Part shown: in pieces, positions 1 through 7,655 of the stretch | Layout of the letters: every line of letters begins with the position of its first letter | Numbering within the stretch: position 1 is the first letter of the stretch | Assembly: GCF_003696235.1 (NCBI RefSeq) | Contig: NZ_RFFJ01000013.1 | Span: 1-54,661, forward strand | Direction: 5' to 3' | Length of the DNA: 54,661 nucleotides | Origin: Streptomyces triticirhizae | GTDB lineage: Bacteria > Actinomycetota > Actinomycetes > Streptomycetales > Streptomycetaceae | Notes under the pieces: model-generated | The model's database searches: none | What the model was told of the DNA's origin: nothing | The model's input: the letters and a program-made list of their open reading frames with translations, nothing else | Translations under genes and position numbers: made by a program

Positions 1-24
1 GCCCGCCGGGGTGCGCGCGGTCAT
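1..24 (-). CDS. possible first codons of a further operon gene (partial, left edge)
   Basis: An ATG on the minus strand at 24-22 overlaps the TGA of the ADP-ribosylglycohydrolase gene in the ATGA arrangement used repeatedly in this window, and the frame stays open for the eight codons available. This would be the next gene of the sugar-uptake operon. Nothing about its function can be seen; in related actinomycete loci a second ADP-ribosylglycohydrolase or a sugar kinase would be reasonable guesses, but that is inference only. Confidence 0.3.
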
Positions 25-1157
25 GCGACCGCCCCCGCCCTGCCGCCGGGCGGTGGGGTCAACCGCTCGGCCACGTCCAGCACATGGCGCCCCGCCATCG
101 ACGGCAGGCAGCTGCCGCGCGCCGGGCCGATCGCGCCGGCCCACTCGGCGGGGATCGCGGACTCGCCGCCCAGCGCCCCGGCCAGCGCGCCGGCCACGGC
201 CGCCGTGGTGTCCGCGTCCCGGCCCATGTTGACGGCCGTGATCACCGCGTCCCGGAAGTCGCCCCTGGCCGCCGCGAACGCGCCGAACGCCAGCCCGACC
301 GCCTCCGGCGCCAGATCCGTCCACGGATAGCCGCCGATCACGGTCGCCGAACGGACCGCGCGTTCCACCGACAGCTGGGTGGCCAACGGGTCGCGCCGGG
401 CGCGCAGCGCCGCCGCCACCGCCCGGTGCAGCGAACGCGCCGTCCACGAGTCCTCCGGCACCACCGACAGCGCGGCCTGCACCACCACCTCGGGGCGGTG
501 CCCGACCATCGCCGCCGCCACGCCGGCCGCGACCGCGCGCCCGCCGTAGATGCCCTCGCCGTCGTGCGAGACGGTGCCGTCGATGGCGACCAGCCGGGCC
601 GCCTCCGCCGGCCGCCCTGCCGCGAACACCCCGAACGGAGCCGCCCGCATCGCCAGCCCGTCGCTCCAGGCGTGCCGGTGCTGCGCCGAGATCGGCGCGG
701 CCAGGCCGCGCCGCAGGTTCTCCAGGGTGCCGCGCTCGCTGAACCCGGCGCCCCGGAACGGGCCCTCGTCCCGGTCCGCGATCCACTCGTGCCAGGCCGA
801 CTCGACCTGGGCCACGGTCAGCCCCGAGCCGTGCTCGGCGAGCAACAGCCCGGAGAAGATGGCGTACTCGGTGTCGTCGGTGCCGGCCGGCTCGTCGCGG
901 ACGAAGCCGTCGATGCGGCCCCACCGCTCCCTGATCTGGGACGGGGTCAGGTTCTCGGCCGGCGCGCCCAGCGCGTCGCCGACGGCCAGGCCAAGCATCG
1001 CGCCCCTGGCCCGGTCCCTGGGCACGACGGGGGCGGGCGGCTGGCGTCGGGGAACGGTCCTGAGCCTGCGCGGCCCGTCCTGGTCCCCGGCGGCCTGCGC
1101 CGCCGGGGTCGGCTCGGGAACGGGGTCGAGGCTGACGCTCATGTGTGTCGTGCTCAT
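21..1157 (-). CDS. ADP-ribosylglycohydrolase family protein
   Basis: 378-residue member of the ADP-ribosylglycohydrolase (DraG/ARH) fold, which hydrolyses ADP-ribose or related N-/O-ribosyl links using two metal ions. After about 45 variable Pro/Arg-rich residues the domain begins at RGAMLGLAVGDALGAP; the metal-binding motifs GTDDTEY (first third) and GRDADTTAAVAGALAGA (near the C terminus) are present. It is the last complete gene of an operon lacI-permease-permease-solute-binding protein, 69 bp after the binding-protein stop. That context suggests the imported solute is a ribosylated or glycosidic compound and that this cytosolic enzyme cleaves it; the actual substrate is not readable. The start ATG at 1157 was kept; a second ATG six codons... 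in (near 1141) is also possible. Confidence 0.85.
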   Translation of the reverse strand: MSTTHMSVSLDPVPEPTPAAQAAGDQDGPRRLRTVPRRQPPAPVVPRDRARGAMLGLAVGDALGAPAENLTPSQIRERWGRIDGFVRDEPAGTDDTEYAIFSGLLLAEHGSGLTVAQVESAWHEWIADRDEGPFRGAGFSERGTLENLRRGLAAPISAQHRHAWSDGLAMRAAPFGVFAAGRPAEAARLVAIDGTVSHDGEGIYGGRAVAAGVAAAMVGHRPEVVVQAALSVVPEDSWTARSLHRAVAAALRARRDPLATQLSVERAVRSATVIGGYPWTDLAPEAVGLAFGAFAAARGDFRDAVITAVNMGRDADTTAAVAGALAGALGGESAIPAEWAGAIGPARGSCLPSMAGRHVLDVAERLTPPPGGRAGAVA

Positions 1158-1226
1158 TTCTTCGGTCGTGCGGGTGCCGCCGGACGAGGGGCCTGCCGGC
1201 CCGACGCGTCCGTGGCGGCGCGTGGG

Positions 1227-2558
1227 TCAGCGCTGGTAGCGGTCGAGAATTCGCTGGCCGTCGTCGGTGAGCTTCTCGCGTAGCGTGTCCAGATCGATGC
1301 CGCCGCTGTAGTACTCCTGGAGGGCGGGGGTGGCGATCTTGTCCTTCCACTCGGGGTAGCCGCGCACCCCGAGCACCGGGGAGGGGCGCAGCTCGTCGGC
1401 TATTCGGGCCCCGGTGCGCCAGCCGTACTCCTCGGTGTCCAACGCCGGCTCGGCCAGCGCCCGCTGGCTGGTCGGCAGCATCCAGTCGCCCAGCGCCAGG
1501 TCCACCTGGTGCTCGGGCTGGGTGAGGAAGGCGATGAAGTCGGCGGCGGCCTGCTGGTGGTCGCTGTCCTCGGCGACCGACAGCGTCTGCGGCACCACGC
1601 CCTGGGCCAGCCCGTGCTCGGGCCCGCCGCTCGGCATCGGCAGCACCGTCCAGTCGAAGCCGTCGGGCGCCTGCTGGGCGACCTGCTGCCGGAACGAGAA
1701 GTTCAGCGGCAGCATCGCGTACCGGCCGTCGTAGAAGCCGGGCAGGGTGTCCGAGCCCGACATGCCCAGGCTGCTGGCGGCGGCCGTGCCGTCCTCGTGG
1801 ACCTGGCGGTTGATCAGCTCGGCGACGGAGGAGTCGGCCGCGTCGTAGCGGATCACGTTCTTGCCGTCCTCGCGGGTGAAGACCTCGCCGCCCGTGGAGA
1901 GCGCCAGGTTCACCGTCTGGGTGACCGGCTCCTTCAGCGACCAGGCCACGCCGTAGGTGTCGGTGTCCCCGTCGCCGTCGGTGTCCTCGGTCATCGCGGC
2001 GCTGGCCGCCTCGAACTCCGCCCAGCTCCACGGCTCGTCGGGCGTCGGCACCCGGGCCCCCGACCGTTCCAGCAGCTCCGCGTTGACCACCAGGACCCGG
2101 GGCTCCTGGAGGAACGGCACCCCGTAGATCCCGGGGCCGTCCCCTCCGTCGTACTCGGTCGTCGACCAGGCCGCCTCGGGGATGTCGTCGCGTAGCTCCC
2201 GCGGGAGCAGCCCGGTCAGGTCGGCGAGATAGCCGCCGTTGGCGAAGTCGGTCAGGTCGGAGGCGTCGTTGTGGATGATGTCGGGGGCCTCGCCGCCCTC
2301 GAACGAGGTCAGCAGGTGGTCGTGGATGTTGTCCCAGGAGCCCTGGACATAGCGGACCCGCACGTCGGGGTTGGCCGCGTTCCACTCCTCGACCAGCGCC
2401 TTGTTGGCCTCAACCGACTCGGCCTGCCAGGCCAGGCTCAGGAACTCCAGGGTGACCTTGCCGTCCCCTTCGTCCGACCCGCCGCCGCAGCCGGCGACCG
2501 CCAGCAGGGTCAACGCGAGCGCCGCGCCCGTCGCGCGGACGCGTCCGGCGGCCCTCAC
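1227..2558 (-). CDS. ABC transporter solute-binding lipoprotein (CUT1 family)
   Basis: 443-residue extracellular substrate-binding protein of a carbohydrate ABC importer. The GTG start at 2558 overlaps the stop of the upstream permease (GTGA), and gives a short basic N region, a hydrophobic stretch and the lipobox VAGC around residue 22-25, so the mature protein is a membrane-anchored lipoprotein. The mature part has the family 1 solute-binding look: VTLEFLSLAW at its start, ANPDVRVRYV, PDIIHND, and a C-terminal helical region ending QRILDRYQR. Translation upstream of 2558 in the same frame is only read-through of the permease region and was discarded. The ligand is not predictable; the distal ADP-ribosylglycohydrolase hints at a ribosylated compound. 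Confidence 0.93.
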   Translation of the reverse strand: MRAAGRVRATGAALALTLLAVAGCGGGSDEGDGKVTLEFLSLAWQAESVEANKALVEEWNAANPDVRVRYVQGSWDNIHDHLLTSFEGGEAPDIIHNDASDLTDFANGGYLADLTGLLPRELRDDIPEAAWSTTEYDGGDGPGIYGVPFLQEPRVLVVNAELLERSGARVPTPDEPWSWAEFEAASAAMTEDTDGDGDTDTYGVAWSLKEPVTQTVNLALSTGGEVFTREDGKNVIRYDAADSSVAELINRQVHEDGTAAASSLGMSGSDTLPGFYDGRYAMLPLNFSFRQQVAQQAPDGFDWTVLPMPSGGPEHGLAQGVVPQTLSVAEDSDHQQAAADFIAFLTQPEHQVDLALGDWMLPTSQRALAEPALDTEEYGWRTGARIADELRPSPVLGVRGYPEWKDKIATPALQEYYSGGIDLDTLREKLTDDGQRILDRYQR

Positions 2559-3445
2559 GCCTTCACCGCCCCGGCGAGCATCCCGCTGACCAGGCGCCGC
2601 TGGAGCAGCGCGAAGAACAGCAGGCTGGGCAGCGTCGCCACCAGCGCGGCGGCGGCCAGCGGGCCCAGGTCGGCGACGCCCTCGGCGCCGATGAAGTGGG
2701 TCAGGATCACGGACATCGTCTGCTTCTCCGGAGACTTGAGCAGGACCAGGGCGAAGAAGAACTCGTTCCACGCGGTGACGAAGGAGAACATCAAGGTCGC
2801 TACCAGACCGGGCGTCAGCAGCGGCAGCACCACGCTGGTCAGGGTCCGCAACCGGCTCGCGCCGTCCATCGCCGCCGCCTCCTCCAGGGAGATCGGCACC
2901 GCCTGCACATAGCCGCGCAGCATCCACAGCGAGAACGGCAGGTTCCACACCACATAGACGACGACCAGGCCAGGCAGCGCGTTGATCAGGTGCAGGTTCC
3001 GCAGCACCAGGAAGAGCGGGATGATCACCAGGACGAACGGGAACATCTGGCTGACCAGCACCCACACCGTGCCGGCCTGGCCGATCCGGGAGCGGTAGCG
3101 CACCATCACATAGGCGGCCGGCACCGCGATGGCGACGGCGATCACCGCCGAACTGGTCGCCACCAGCGCGCTGTTGAGCGCGGAGCGGAGCAGCGGCTGG
3201 GTGTCGAAGGCGGCCCGGAAGTTCTCCAGGGTCGGGTGCTCGGGTATCCAGGTCGGGTTGATGGAGCCCAGCTCCTGCGGGGACTTCAGCGCCGTGGACA
3301 GCAGCCACACCAGCGGGAAGCCGAGGAAGACCAGATAGCAGGCCAGCGCCAGGTACTGCCCGGCGCGGCCGGCGCCGCGCGTCAGCCGACGGCGGGTCGG
3401 CGGCCGGGAGACGGCGGGGGGCGTGGGGGTGCGGGTCGTGCTCAT
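2555..3445 (-). CDS. ABC sugar transporter permease, MalG type
   Basis: 296-residue inner-membrane permease with six predicted membrane segments, the first starting about residue 30 (LALACYLVFLGFPLVWLL). The cytoplasmic EAA loop that docks the ATPase is visible as EEAAAMDGASRLRTLTSVVL followed by a Pro-Leu-Leu-Thr-Pro-Gly stretch. This loop position and the C-terminal half of the protein are typical of the MalG-like partner in CUT1 importers. The ATG at 3445 overlaps the stop of the preceding permease (ATGA), and the gene's stop overlaps the GTG of the binding protein, so the three transport genes are translationally coupled. No ATPase gene is present; streptomycete CUT1 systems share the general ATPase MsiK. 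Confidence 0.93.
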   Translation of the reverse strand: MSTTRTPTPPAVSRPPTRRRLTRGAGRAGQYLALACYLVFLGFPLVWLLSTALKSPQELGSINPTWIPEHPTLENFRAAFDTQPLLRSALNSALVATSSAVIAVAIAVPAAYVMVRYRSRIGQAGTVWVLVSQMFPFVLVIIPLFLVLRNLHLINALPGLVVVYVVWNLPFSLWMLRGYVQAVPISLEEAAAMDGASRLRTLTSVVLPLLTPGLVATLMFSFVTAWNEFFFALVLLKSPEKQTMSVILTHFIGAEGVADLGPLAAAALVATLPSLLFFALLQRRLVSGMLAGAVKA

Positions 3446-4407
3446 TGGGCGTCCTCCTTGAGCCTGCGGCGCAGGAACAGCACCAGCAGCACCGCGATCA
3501 GGGCGACCATCGCCAGCCCCATCGCCGCCGCGTAGCCGTACTGCCCGTACTTGAACGCCTCCTCGTAGGCGAAGAGCATCGGCAACCTGGTCCTGCCGCC
3601 CGGCCCGCCCTGGGTCAGCACGTAGACCAGGCCGAACGAGTTGAAGTTCCAGATGAAGTTGAGCGCGGTGATGGCCAGCACCACCGGACGGATCGCCGGC
3701 CAGGTCACCGTGGCGAACCGCCGCCACGCGCCGGCCCCGTCCAGCGCGGCCGCCTCCCGCAGCTCGACGGGCACGTTCTGGAGGCCGGCCAGCAGCACCA
3801 CCGTGGTCTGCGGCATCCCGGCCCACACGCCCACCGCGATCACCGAGGGCAGCGCCAGCGAGAGGCTGGTCAGCCAGTCCACGTTGGAGTCGATGATCCC
3901 CAACTGGCCCAGGGTCTGGTTCAGGATGCCGGCGTCCTGGTGGTAGACCAGCCGCCACATGACGCCGACGACCACCTCGGGCATCGCCCAGGGCACCAGC
4001 GCCAGCGTCCTCGCCAGCCAGCGCAGCCGCAGGTTCTGGTTGAGCAGCAGCGCCAGGCCCAGGGCCAGCAGGAACTGGAGCGTGGTCACGCACAGCGCCC
4101 ACACCATGCCGATCCGGAAGGAGTCCCAGAAGAGGGTGTCGTGGCGCAGGTCGGTGAAGTTGAGCAGGCCGACGAACTGGGTCGGCTCGGTGCGCCCCGC
4201 CTGGGCGTCGGTGAACGCCAGCGAGACCGCGTAGAGCAGCGGCCCCACGCTCAGCACCAGGATGGGTATCAGGGCGGGCAGCAGCAGGAACCAGGCGCCC
4301 CGGTCCAGGCCCAGGGCGCGTCTGCGCTGCGCCGGGGTCCTGGGGGGCGGGGTGCCCCGGTTTCCCTGTCCCGGGACGGCCTTGGCCCGGGAGGGCAACA
4401 GAGTCAT
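3442..4407 (-). CDS. ABC sugar transporter permease, MalF type
   Basis: 321-residue permease. The open frame extends further upstream, but that part is Pro/Arg-rich read-through over the lacI end; the ATG at 4407, seven bases after the lacI stop, begins a normal permease (MTLLPSRAKAV) with a basic tail and first membrane segment LLLPALIPILVLSVGPLLY. About six membrane segments follow; the EAA loop is EAAALDGAGAWRRFATVTW. It forms the heterodimeric channel with the MalG-type permease encoded just downstream and is expected to use a shared MsiK-type ATPase in the cytoplasm. The very short gap to lacI implies the repressor and transporter are one transcription unit. Confidence 0.92.
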   Translation of the reverse strand: MTLLPSRAKAVPGQGNRGTPPPRTPAQRRRALGLDRGAWFLLLPALIPILVLSVGPLLYAVSLAFTDAQAGRTEPTQFVGLLNFTDLRHDTLFWDSFRIGMVWALCVTTLQFLLALGLALLLNQNLRLRWLARTLALVPWAMPEVVVGVMWRLVYHQDAGILNQTLGQLGIIDSNVDWLTSLSLALPSVIAVGVWAGMPQTTVVLLAGLQNVPVELREAAALDGAGAWRRFATVTWPAIRPVVLAITALNFIWNFNSFGLVYVLTQGGPGGRTRLPMLFAYEEAFKYGQYGYAAAMGLAMVALIAVLLVLFLRRRLKEDAQ

Positions 4408-4414
4408 GCGAACC

Positions 4415-5593
4415 TCATCGCGTCGGGGTGTCGGTCGCCGGCGCGGTGGAGGCGCGCACGACGAGGCGGGGGTGGGCGGTGCTGGTGCGGGGCGGAGCGG
4501 GGGCGGGGGAGCGGGAGCCGGCGTGGGCCGCCTCGCCGCCCGTCCGGTCGGCGGGTGCGGCGACCGAGGAACGGGGCTCGCCGACCGGGGAGCCTCCCGG
4601 CCCGGCGCCAGGGCCGGCGGCGCCCCACGCACCCGGCCCGGCGGCCGGGCCCGAGCCCGGGCCTTCGAGCCGGTCGAGAAGCAACTCGGCGGCGCGCCGG
4701 CCGCGTTCGGACGAGCCCAGGTCGACGCTGGTCAACGGCGGCCAGCCGACCTGGGCCAACTCGCTGTCGTCCATGCCGGCGACCGCGAGGTCATCCGGAA
4801 TCCGCAGGCCACGGGCGAGCAGCGCGTGCGAGGCGCCCAGCGCCAACTGGTCGTTGGCGCAGAACACCGCGTCCGGGCGGGCCGGCAGCAGCCGTTCGAC
4901 GGCACGCGCGCCCGCGTCCACGCCGAACTCGGTGTGGGCCACCAGCTCCGGGTCGTAGGGCAGCCCGCACTCGGCGAGCGCCCTGCGGTATCCCAGCTCG
5001 CGGTTGCGCCCGGGGACGGTGTCCGAGGGGCCGTTGACGAACGCGATCCTGCGTCGCCCGATGGCGTGCAGATGGCGCACCGCCAGGGCGGCGCCGGCCA
5101 CCGAGTCGGCCCGCACGCTGTCCACCGGCACGCCGTCGGGCAGCGAGCCGATGACCACCACGGGCCCGGCGGCCTCGCCGAGCGCCGCGATATGGGCCTC
5201 GGTGATCCGGATCGGGACCAGGATCAGCCCGTCGCTGGTGCGGTCCTGAAGGCTGCGCAGCACGGCCAGTTCGTCCTCGGCCACCGCGTCCGTCGAGTGC
5301 AGCAGGAGTCGGTAGCCGGCGGCCTTGGTCACCTCCTGGATGGCCCGGACCATCGCCACATAGACCGGGTTGCCGATGTCGGGTATCGCGAAGGTGAGTT
5401 GACGCGTGCGTCCGCCCTTCAGGGAACGCGCCACCGCGTTGGGAACGTAGCCCAGCTCGGCCGCCGCCCGGCGCACGCGCTCGGTGGTGTCCCGGCGCGC
5501 GCCCTGTCCGTTGAGGACGCGGGAGACGGAGGCTATGGACACGCCGGCGCGTTCGGCTATGGACACGATGGTCGGCTGGCCGCCGTTGGGCAT
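4415..5593 (-). CDS. LacI family transcriptional regulator
   Basis: 392-residue LacI/GalR repressor and first gene of the sugar importer operon. The N-terminal helix-turn-helix and hinge are clear: PTIVSIAERAGVSIASVSRV, then the hinge helix PNAVARSLKGGRT. The periplasmic-binding-protein-like core contains the usual IPDIGNPVY start and the VFCANDQLALGA and VAGMDDSELA motifs. Unusually, about 60 Gly/Pro/Ala/Ser-rich residues (roughly 308-370) separate the last core helix (LLLDRLEG) from the final strand RLVVRASTA that normally follows almost directly. A long two-part inverted repeat of LacI-operator type lies 126 bp upstream (5719-5749), so autoregulation together with the transport genes is likely. 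Confidence 0.92.
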   Translation of the reverse strand: MPNGGQPTIVSIAERAGVSIASVSRVLNGQGARRDTTERVRRAAAELGYVPNAVARSLKGGRTRQLTFAIPDIGNPVYVAMVRAIQEVTKAAGYRLLLHSTDAVAEDELAVLRSLQDRTSDGLILVPIRITEAHIAALGEAAGPVVVIGSLPDGVPVDSVRADSVAGAALAVRHLHAIGRRRIAFVNGPSDTVPGRNRELGYRRALAECGLPYDPELVAHTEFGVDAGARAVERLLPARPDAVFCANDQLALGASHALLARGLRIPDDLAVAGMDDSELAQVGWPPLTSVDLGSSERGRRAAELLLDRLEGPGSGPAAGPGAWGAAGPGAGPGGSPVGEPRSSVAAPADRTGGEAAHAGSRSPAPAPPRTSTAHPRLVVRASTAPATDTPTR

Positions 5594-5718
5594 GTCCCGT
5601 CCCCTTGTGGTGTGTTCATCCGTGTTCGGTGTCGCTCCTGCCCGCTGTCTCCCGTCTGCCGGCTTTCTGGTGTTCTCCCACCTCTTGTGGCGTCTCGCGC
5701 CGCTATCGGTGGGCTCCG

Positions 5719-5749
5719 GTAAACGTTTCCAGGCGCTGGAATCGTTTAC
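5719..5749. promoter_or_regulatory. double LacI-type operator upstream of lacI
   Basis: Two 14-base arms, GTAAACGTTTCCAG and CTGGAATCGTTTAC, face each other across GCG; the second is the reverse complement of the first with one mismatch. Each arm by itself also resembles the CG-centred GAAACGTTTC palindromes bound by LacI-family proteins, so this may be two adjacent operators or one extended site. It lies in the 356-bp gap 5594-5949 upstream of the LacI gene, whose other recognisable content is the hairpin at 5881-5926. Binding by the adjacent LacI protein is inferred. Confidence 0.75.
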
Positions 5750-5880
5750 AGATGCTCGTGGTGGGGCCGCATCCCGTCAAGGGGGTGTCGACTGTGATCC
5801 ATTTCTCAGGGGGTGCCGCCCTCGATTATGGCGGTTCTGTGGGTGAGTTGTCGCCCTTCTGTGGAGGCGCTCATGAGTGA

Positions 5881-5926
5881 GCGCCGGCGCGCGTCGTCCA
5901 CGAGTGCGGACGGCGCGCGCCGGCGC
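5881..5926 (-). terminator. hairpin terminator after the gentisate operon
   Basis: Arms GCGCCGGCGCGCGTCGTCC and GGACGGCGCGCGCCGGCGC pair over 19 positions with one G-T type mismatch and an 8-base loop. It lies 24 bp beyond the stop of the maleylpyruvate isomerase gene (minus strand) and so most likely ends that operon; it also shields the LacI operon promoter. No T-tract is visible, as is usual for actinomycetes. Confidence 0.65.
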
Positions 5927-5949
5927 GAGAAGGTCGCGAGATGGTGGTG

Positions 5950-6789
5950 TTACAGCCAGCGCGGAAGCGCCGGTGGTGCGTCGCCCGGGTGCGTCAGGCG
6001 CCGTGCGCCCCGGCCGGTGAGCCAGCGCACCAGATCCGCCTGGGCGCCCACGACCTCGGGGCCCGAGCCGTCGCCCACCACCAGCGGCTCGTTCCGGTCG
6101 GTCGGTACCAGGGTCAACGCGACCCGTTCGCCCCGCCGTCGCCAGCCGGCGAGCACATCGGCGGCCAGCCGGTCCAGCAGCTCCGGCGGCAGCTCGCCGA
6201 AGCCCACGCCGTTCGCCAGGTCCACGGCGTGCACCCAGACCTCCCTGGCCCGCATCCAGGCCGTCTCGCTGACCGGCACGGTGCGGCCCTGCGCGGTGAC
6301 CACCTCGGCGCTCCAGGCGGCCGACGGCAGATCGCGCCAGGCCACGTTGAGATGGACCTCGCTGTGCGCGAAGAGCGCGCGCAGCGCCCTCGGCGGCAGG
6401 CTCGCCCCGCGTTCGATCTCCCGCGCCCGCTGCTCGGGCGAGGCGTACATCGGGGTCTCGACGCCGGTCTCGGCCCAGGCGACCAGCCGGGTCAACGCCC
6501 GTGCGTTGTACCCGACATGGGCCACCAGCGCCGCCCGGCTCCAGCCGGGCAGCAAGCTCGGGCCGGCCAGCTCGGCGTCCTCCAGCCGCGTCAGCCGCCG
6601 GGCGAAGAACGCGGTGCCCAGCCGGGCCAGCGCCAGCTCCGCGTGCGGCGCCGCCGCCGCGTCCTCGCGCAGCCCGGCGCCCTGCCGGAGCCGCAACGCG
6701 GCCCTGGCCTCGGCGAGTTCACCGCCGGCACCGGTGCCAGCACCGCCGGCGGCGCCGTCGAGACGGGCCGCCGCCGTGTCGCCGCTCAT
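5950..6789 (-). CDS. maleylpyruvate isomerase, mycothiol-dependent (DinB fold)
   Basis: 279-residue cytoplasmic enzyme of the gentisate pathway, converting maleylpyruvate to fumarylpyruvate with mycothiol as cofactor. After an Ala-rich start, the DinB-like four-helix bundle carries the metal-ligand positions expected for this family: HVGYNARALTRL, SEVHLNVAW and VHAVDLANG. The C-terminal SCP2-like part ends in LVRWLTGRGARRL. The ATG at 6789 overlaps the stop of the fumarylpyruvate hydrolase gene (ATGA), so the genes are co-translated; longer read-through starts were rejected. It is the last gene of the three-gene catabolic operon, and a strong hairpin follows. Confidence 0.88.
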   Translation of the reverse strand: MSGDTAAARLDGAAGGAGTGAGGELAEARAALRLRQGAGLREDAAAAPHAELALARLGTAFFARRLTRLEDAELAGPSLLPGWSRAALVAHVGYNARALTRLVAWAETGVETPMYASPEQRAREIERGASLPPRALRALFAHSEVHLNVAWRDLPSAAWSAEVVTAQGRTVPVSETAWMRAREVWVHAVDLANGVGFGELPPELLDRLAADVLAGWRRRGERVALTLVPTDRNEPLVVGDGSGPEVVGAQADLVRWLTGRGARRLTHPGDAPPALPRWL

Positions 6790-7655
6790 GCCGTCGCGGC
6801 GCCGGCCGGCGCCGCGTCCCCGGCCCCGGCGGCCCCCGGGTCGGCCACCGTCACGTTGCGCAGCGTGCCCAGGCCCTCGACCGTGGTGGTCAACGTCTGA
6901 CCCGGCGTCAGATAGCGCGCCGGCCTCCTCGCGTGCCCGACCCCGCCCGGGGTGCCGGTGGCGATCACGTCGCCCGGCCGCAGCGTCAACACGGTGGACA
7001 GATAGGCGATCAACTCGGCCGGCCCGAAGACCAGATCGTCCGTCGCCGCCCGCTGCACCTCCTCGCCGTCCACCGACGTCACCAGCGCGGCGCCCGGGCT
7101 GAACTCGTCGGGGGTGACCAGCTCGGGCCCGAACGGCGTGGTCGCCTCGAAGGACTTGCCCGGCAGCCACTGGAGCGTGCGGTACTGCCAGTCCCGCATG
7201 GTCACGTCGTTGAGCACCGCGTAGCCGGCGATCGCCGCCTCGGCCGTCGCCCAGTCGGCGCGCCGCACCGTCGCCCCGACGATCACGGCCAACTCGCCCT
7301 CCCAGTCCGCCTGTTCGGACTCGGGCGGCAGCAACACCGGGTCGTTCGGGCCCACCAGGGCCTCCGGGTACTTGGTGAACACCGTGGGCGCGGTCGGCAG
7401 TTCGCGGCCCATCTCCAGGATGTGGCTGCGGTAGTTCAGCCCCACGCACAGGATCTTCCCGGGTCGGGGTATCACCGGCGCCAACTCCACCTCGGCGAGC
7501 GGCCGTCGCGGTCCCTCCGCAGTCCGCGCCCGCTCCAGGGCGCCGGCCGCCAGCAGCGCGCCCACGTCCTCGAAGTCCAGCTCCGTGACGGTCTCGCCCG
7601 TCACCCGCGCCGCCGAGGTGCCGCCCTCGGGCAGCCGGATCGTCGCCAGCCTCAT
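6786..7655 (-). CDS. fumarylacetoacetate hydrolase family protein, probable fumarylpyruvate hydrolase
   Basis: 289-residue FAH-superfamily enzyme. The fold is shown by KILCVGLNYRSHILEMG, the metal-ligand segment WEGELAVIVGATV, LNDVTMRDWQYRTLQWLPGK and the C-terminal GDVIATGTPGGVGH. In this operon, between gentisate 1,2-dioxygenase upstream and maleylpyruvate isomerase downstream, it should cleave fumarylpyruvate to fumarate and pyruvate. Length fits the short FAH class of aromatic catabolism. It is coupled to both neighbours by ATGA overlaps (starts at 7655, stop overlaps the start at 6789). Confidence 0.9.
   Translation of the reverse strand: MRLATIRLPEGGTSAARVTGETVTELDFEDVGALLAAGALERARTAEGPRRPLAEVELAPVIPRPGKILCVGLNYRSHILEMGRELPTAPTVFTKYPEALVGPNDPVLLPPESEQADWEGELAVIVGATVRRADWATAEAAIAGYAVLNDVTMRDWQYRTLQWLPGKSFEATTPFGPELVTPDEFSPGAALVTSVDGEEVQRAATDDLVFGPAELIAYLSTVLTLRPGDVIATGTPGGVGHARRPARYLTPGQTLTTTVEGLGTLRNVTVADPGAAGAGDAAPAGAATA

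Noticed and set aside
5484..5880. Short plus-strand ORFs across the LacI start and operator
   Set aside because: They overlap the LacI coding start and the operator, and show no family or consistent codon pattern.
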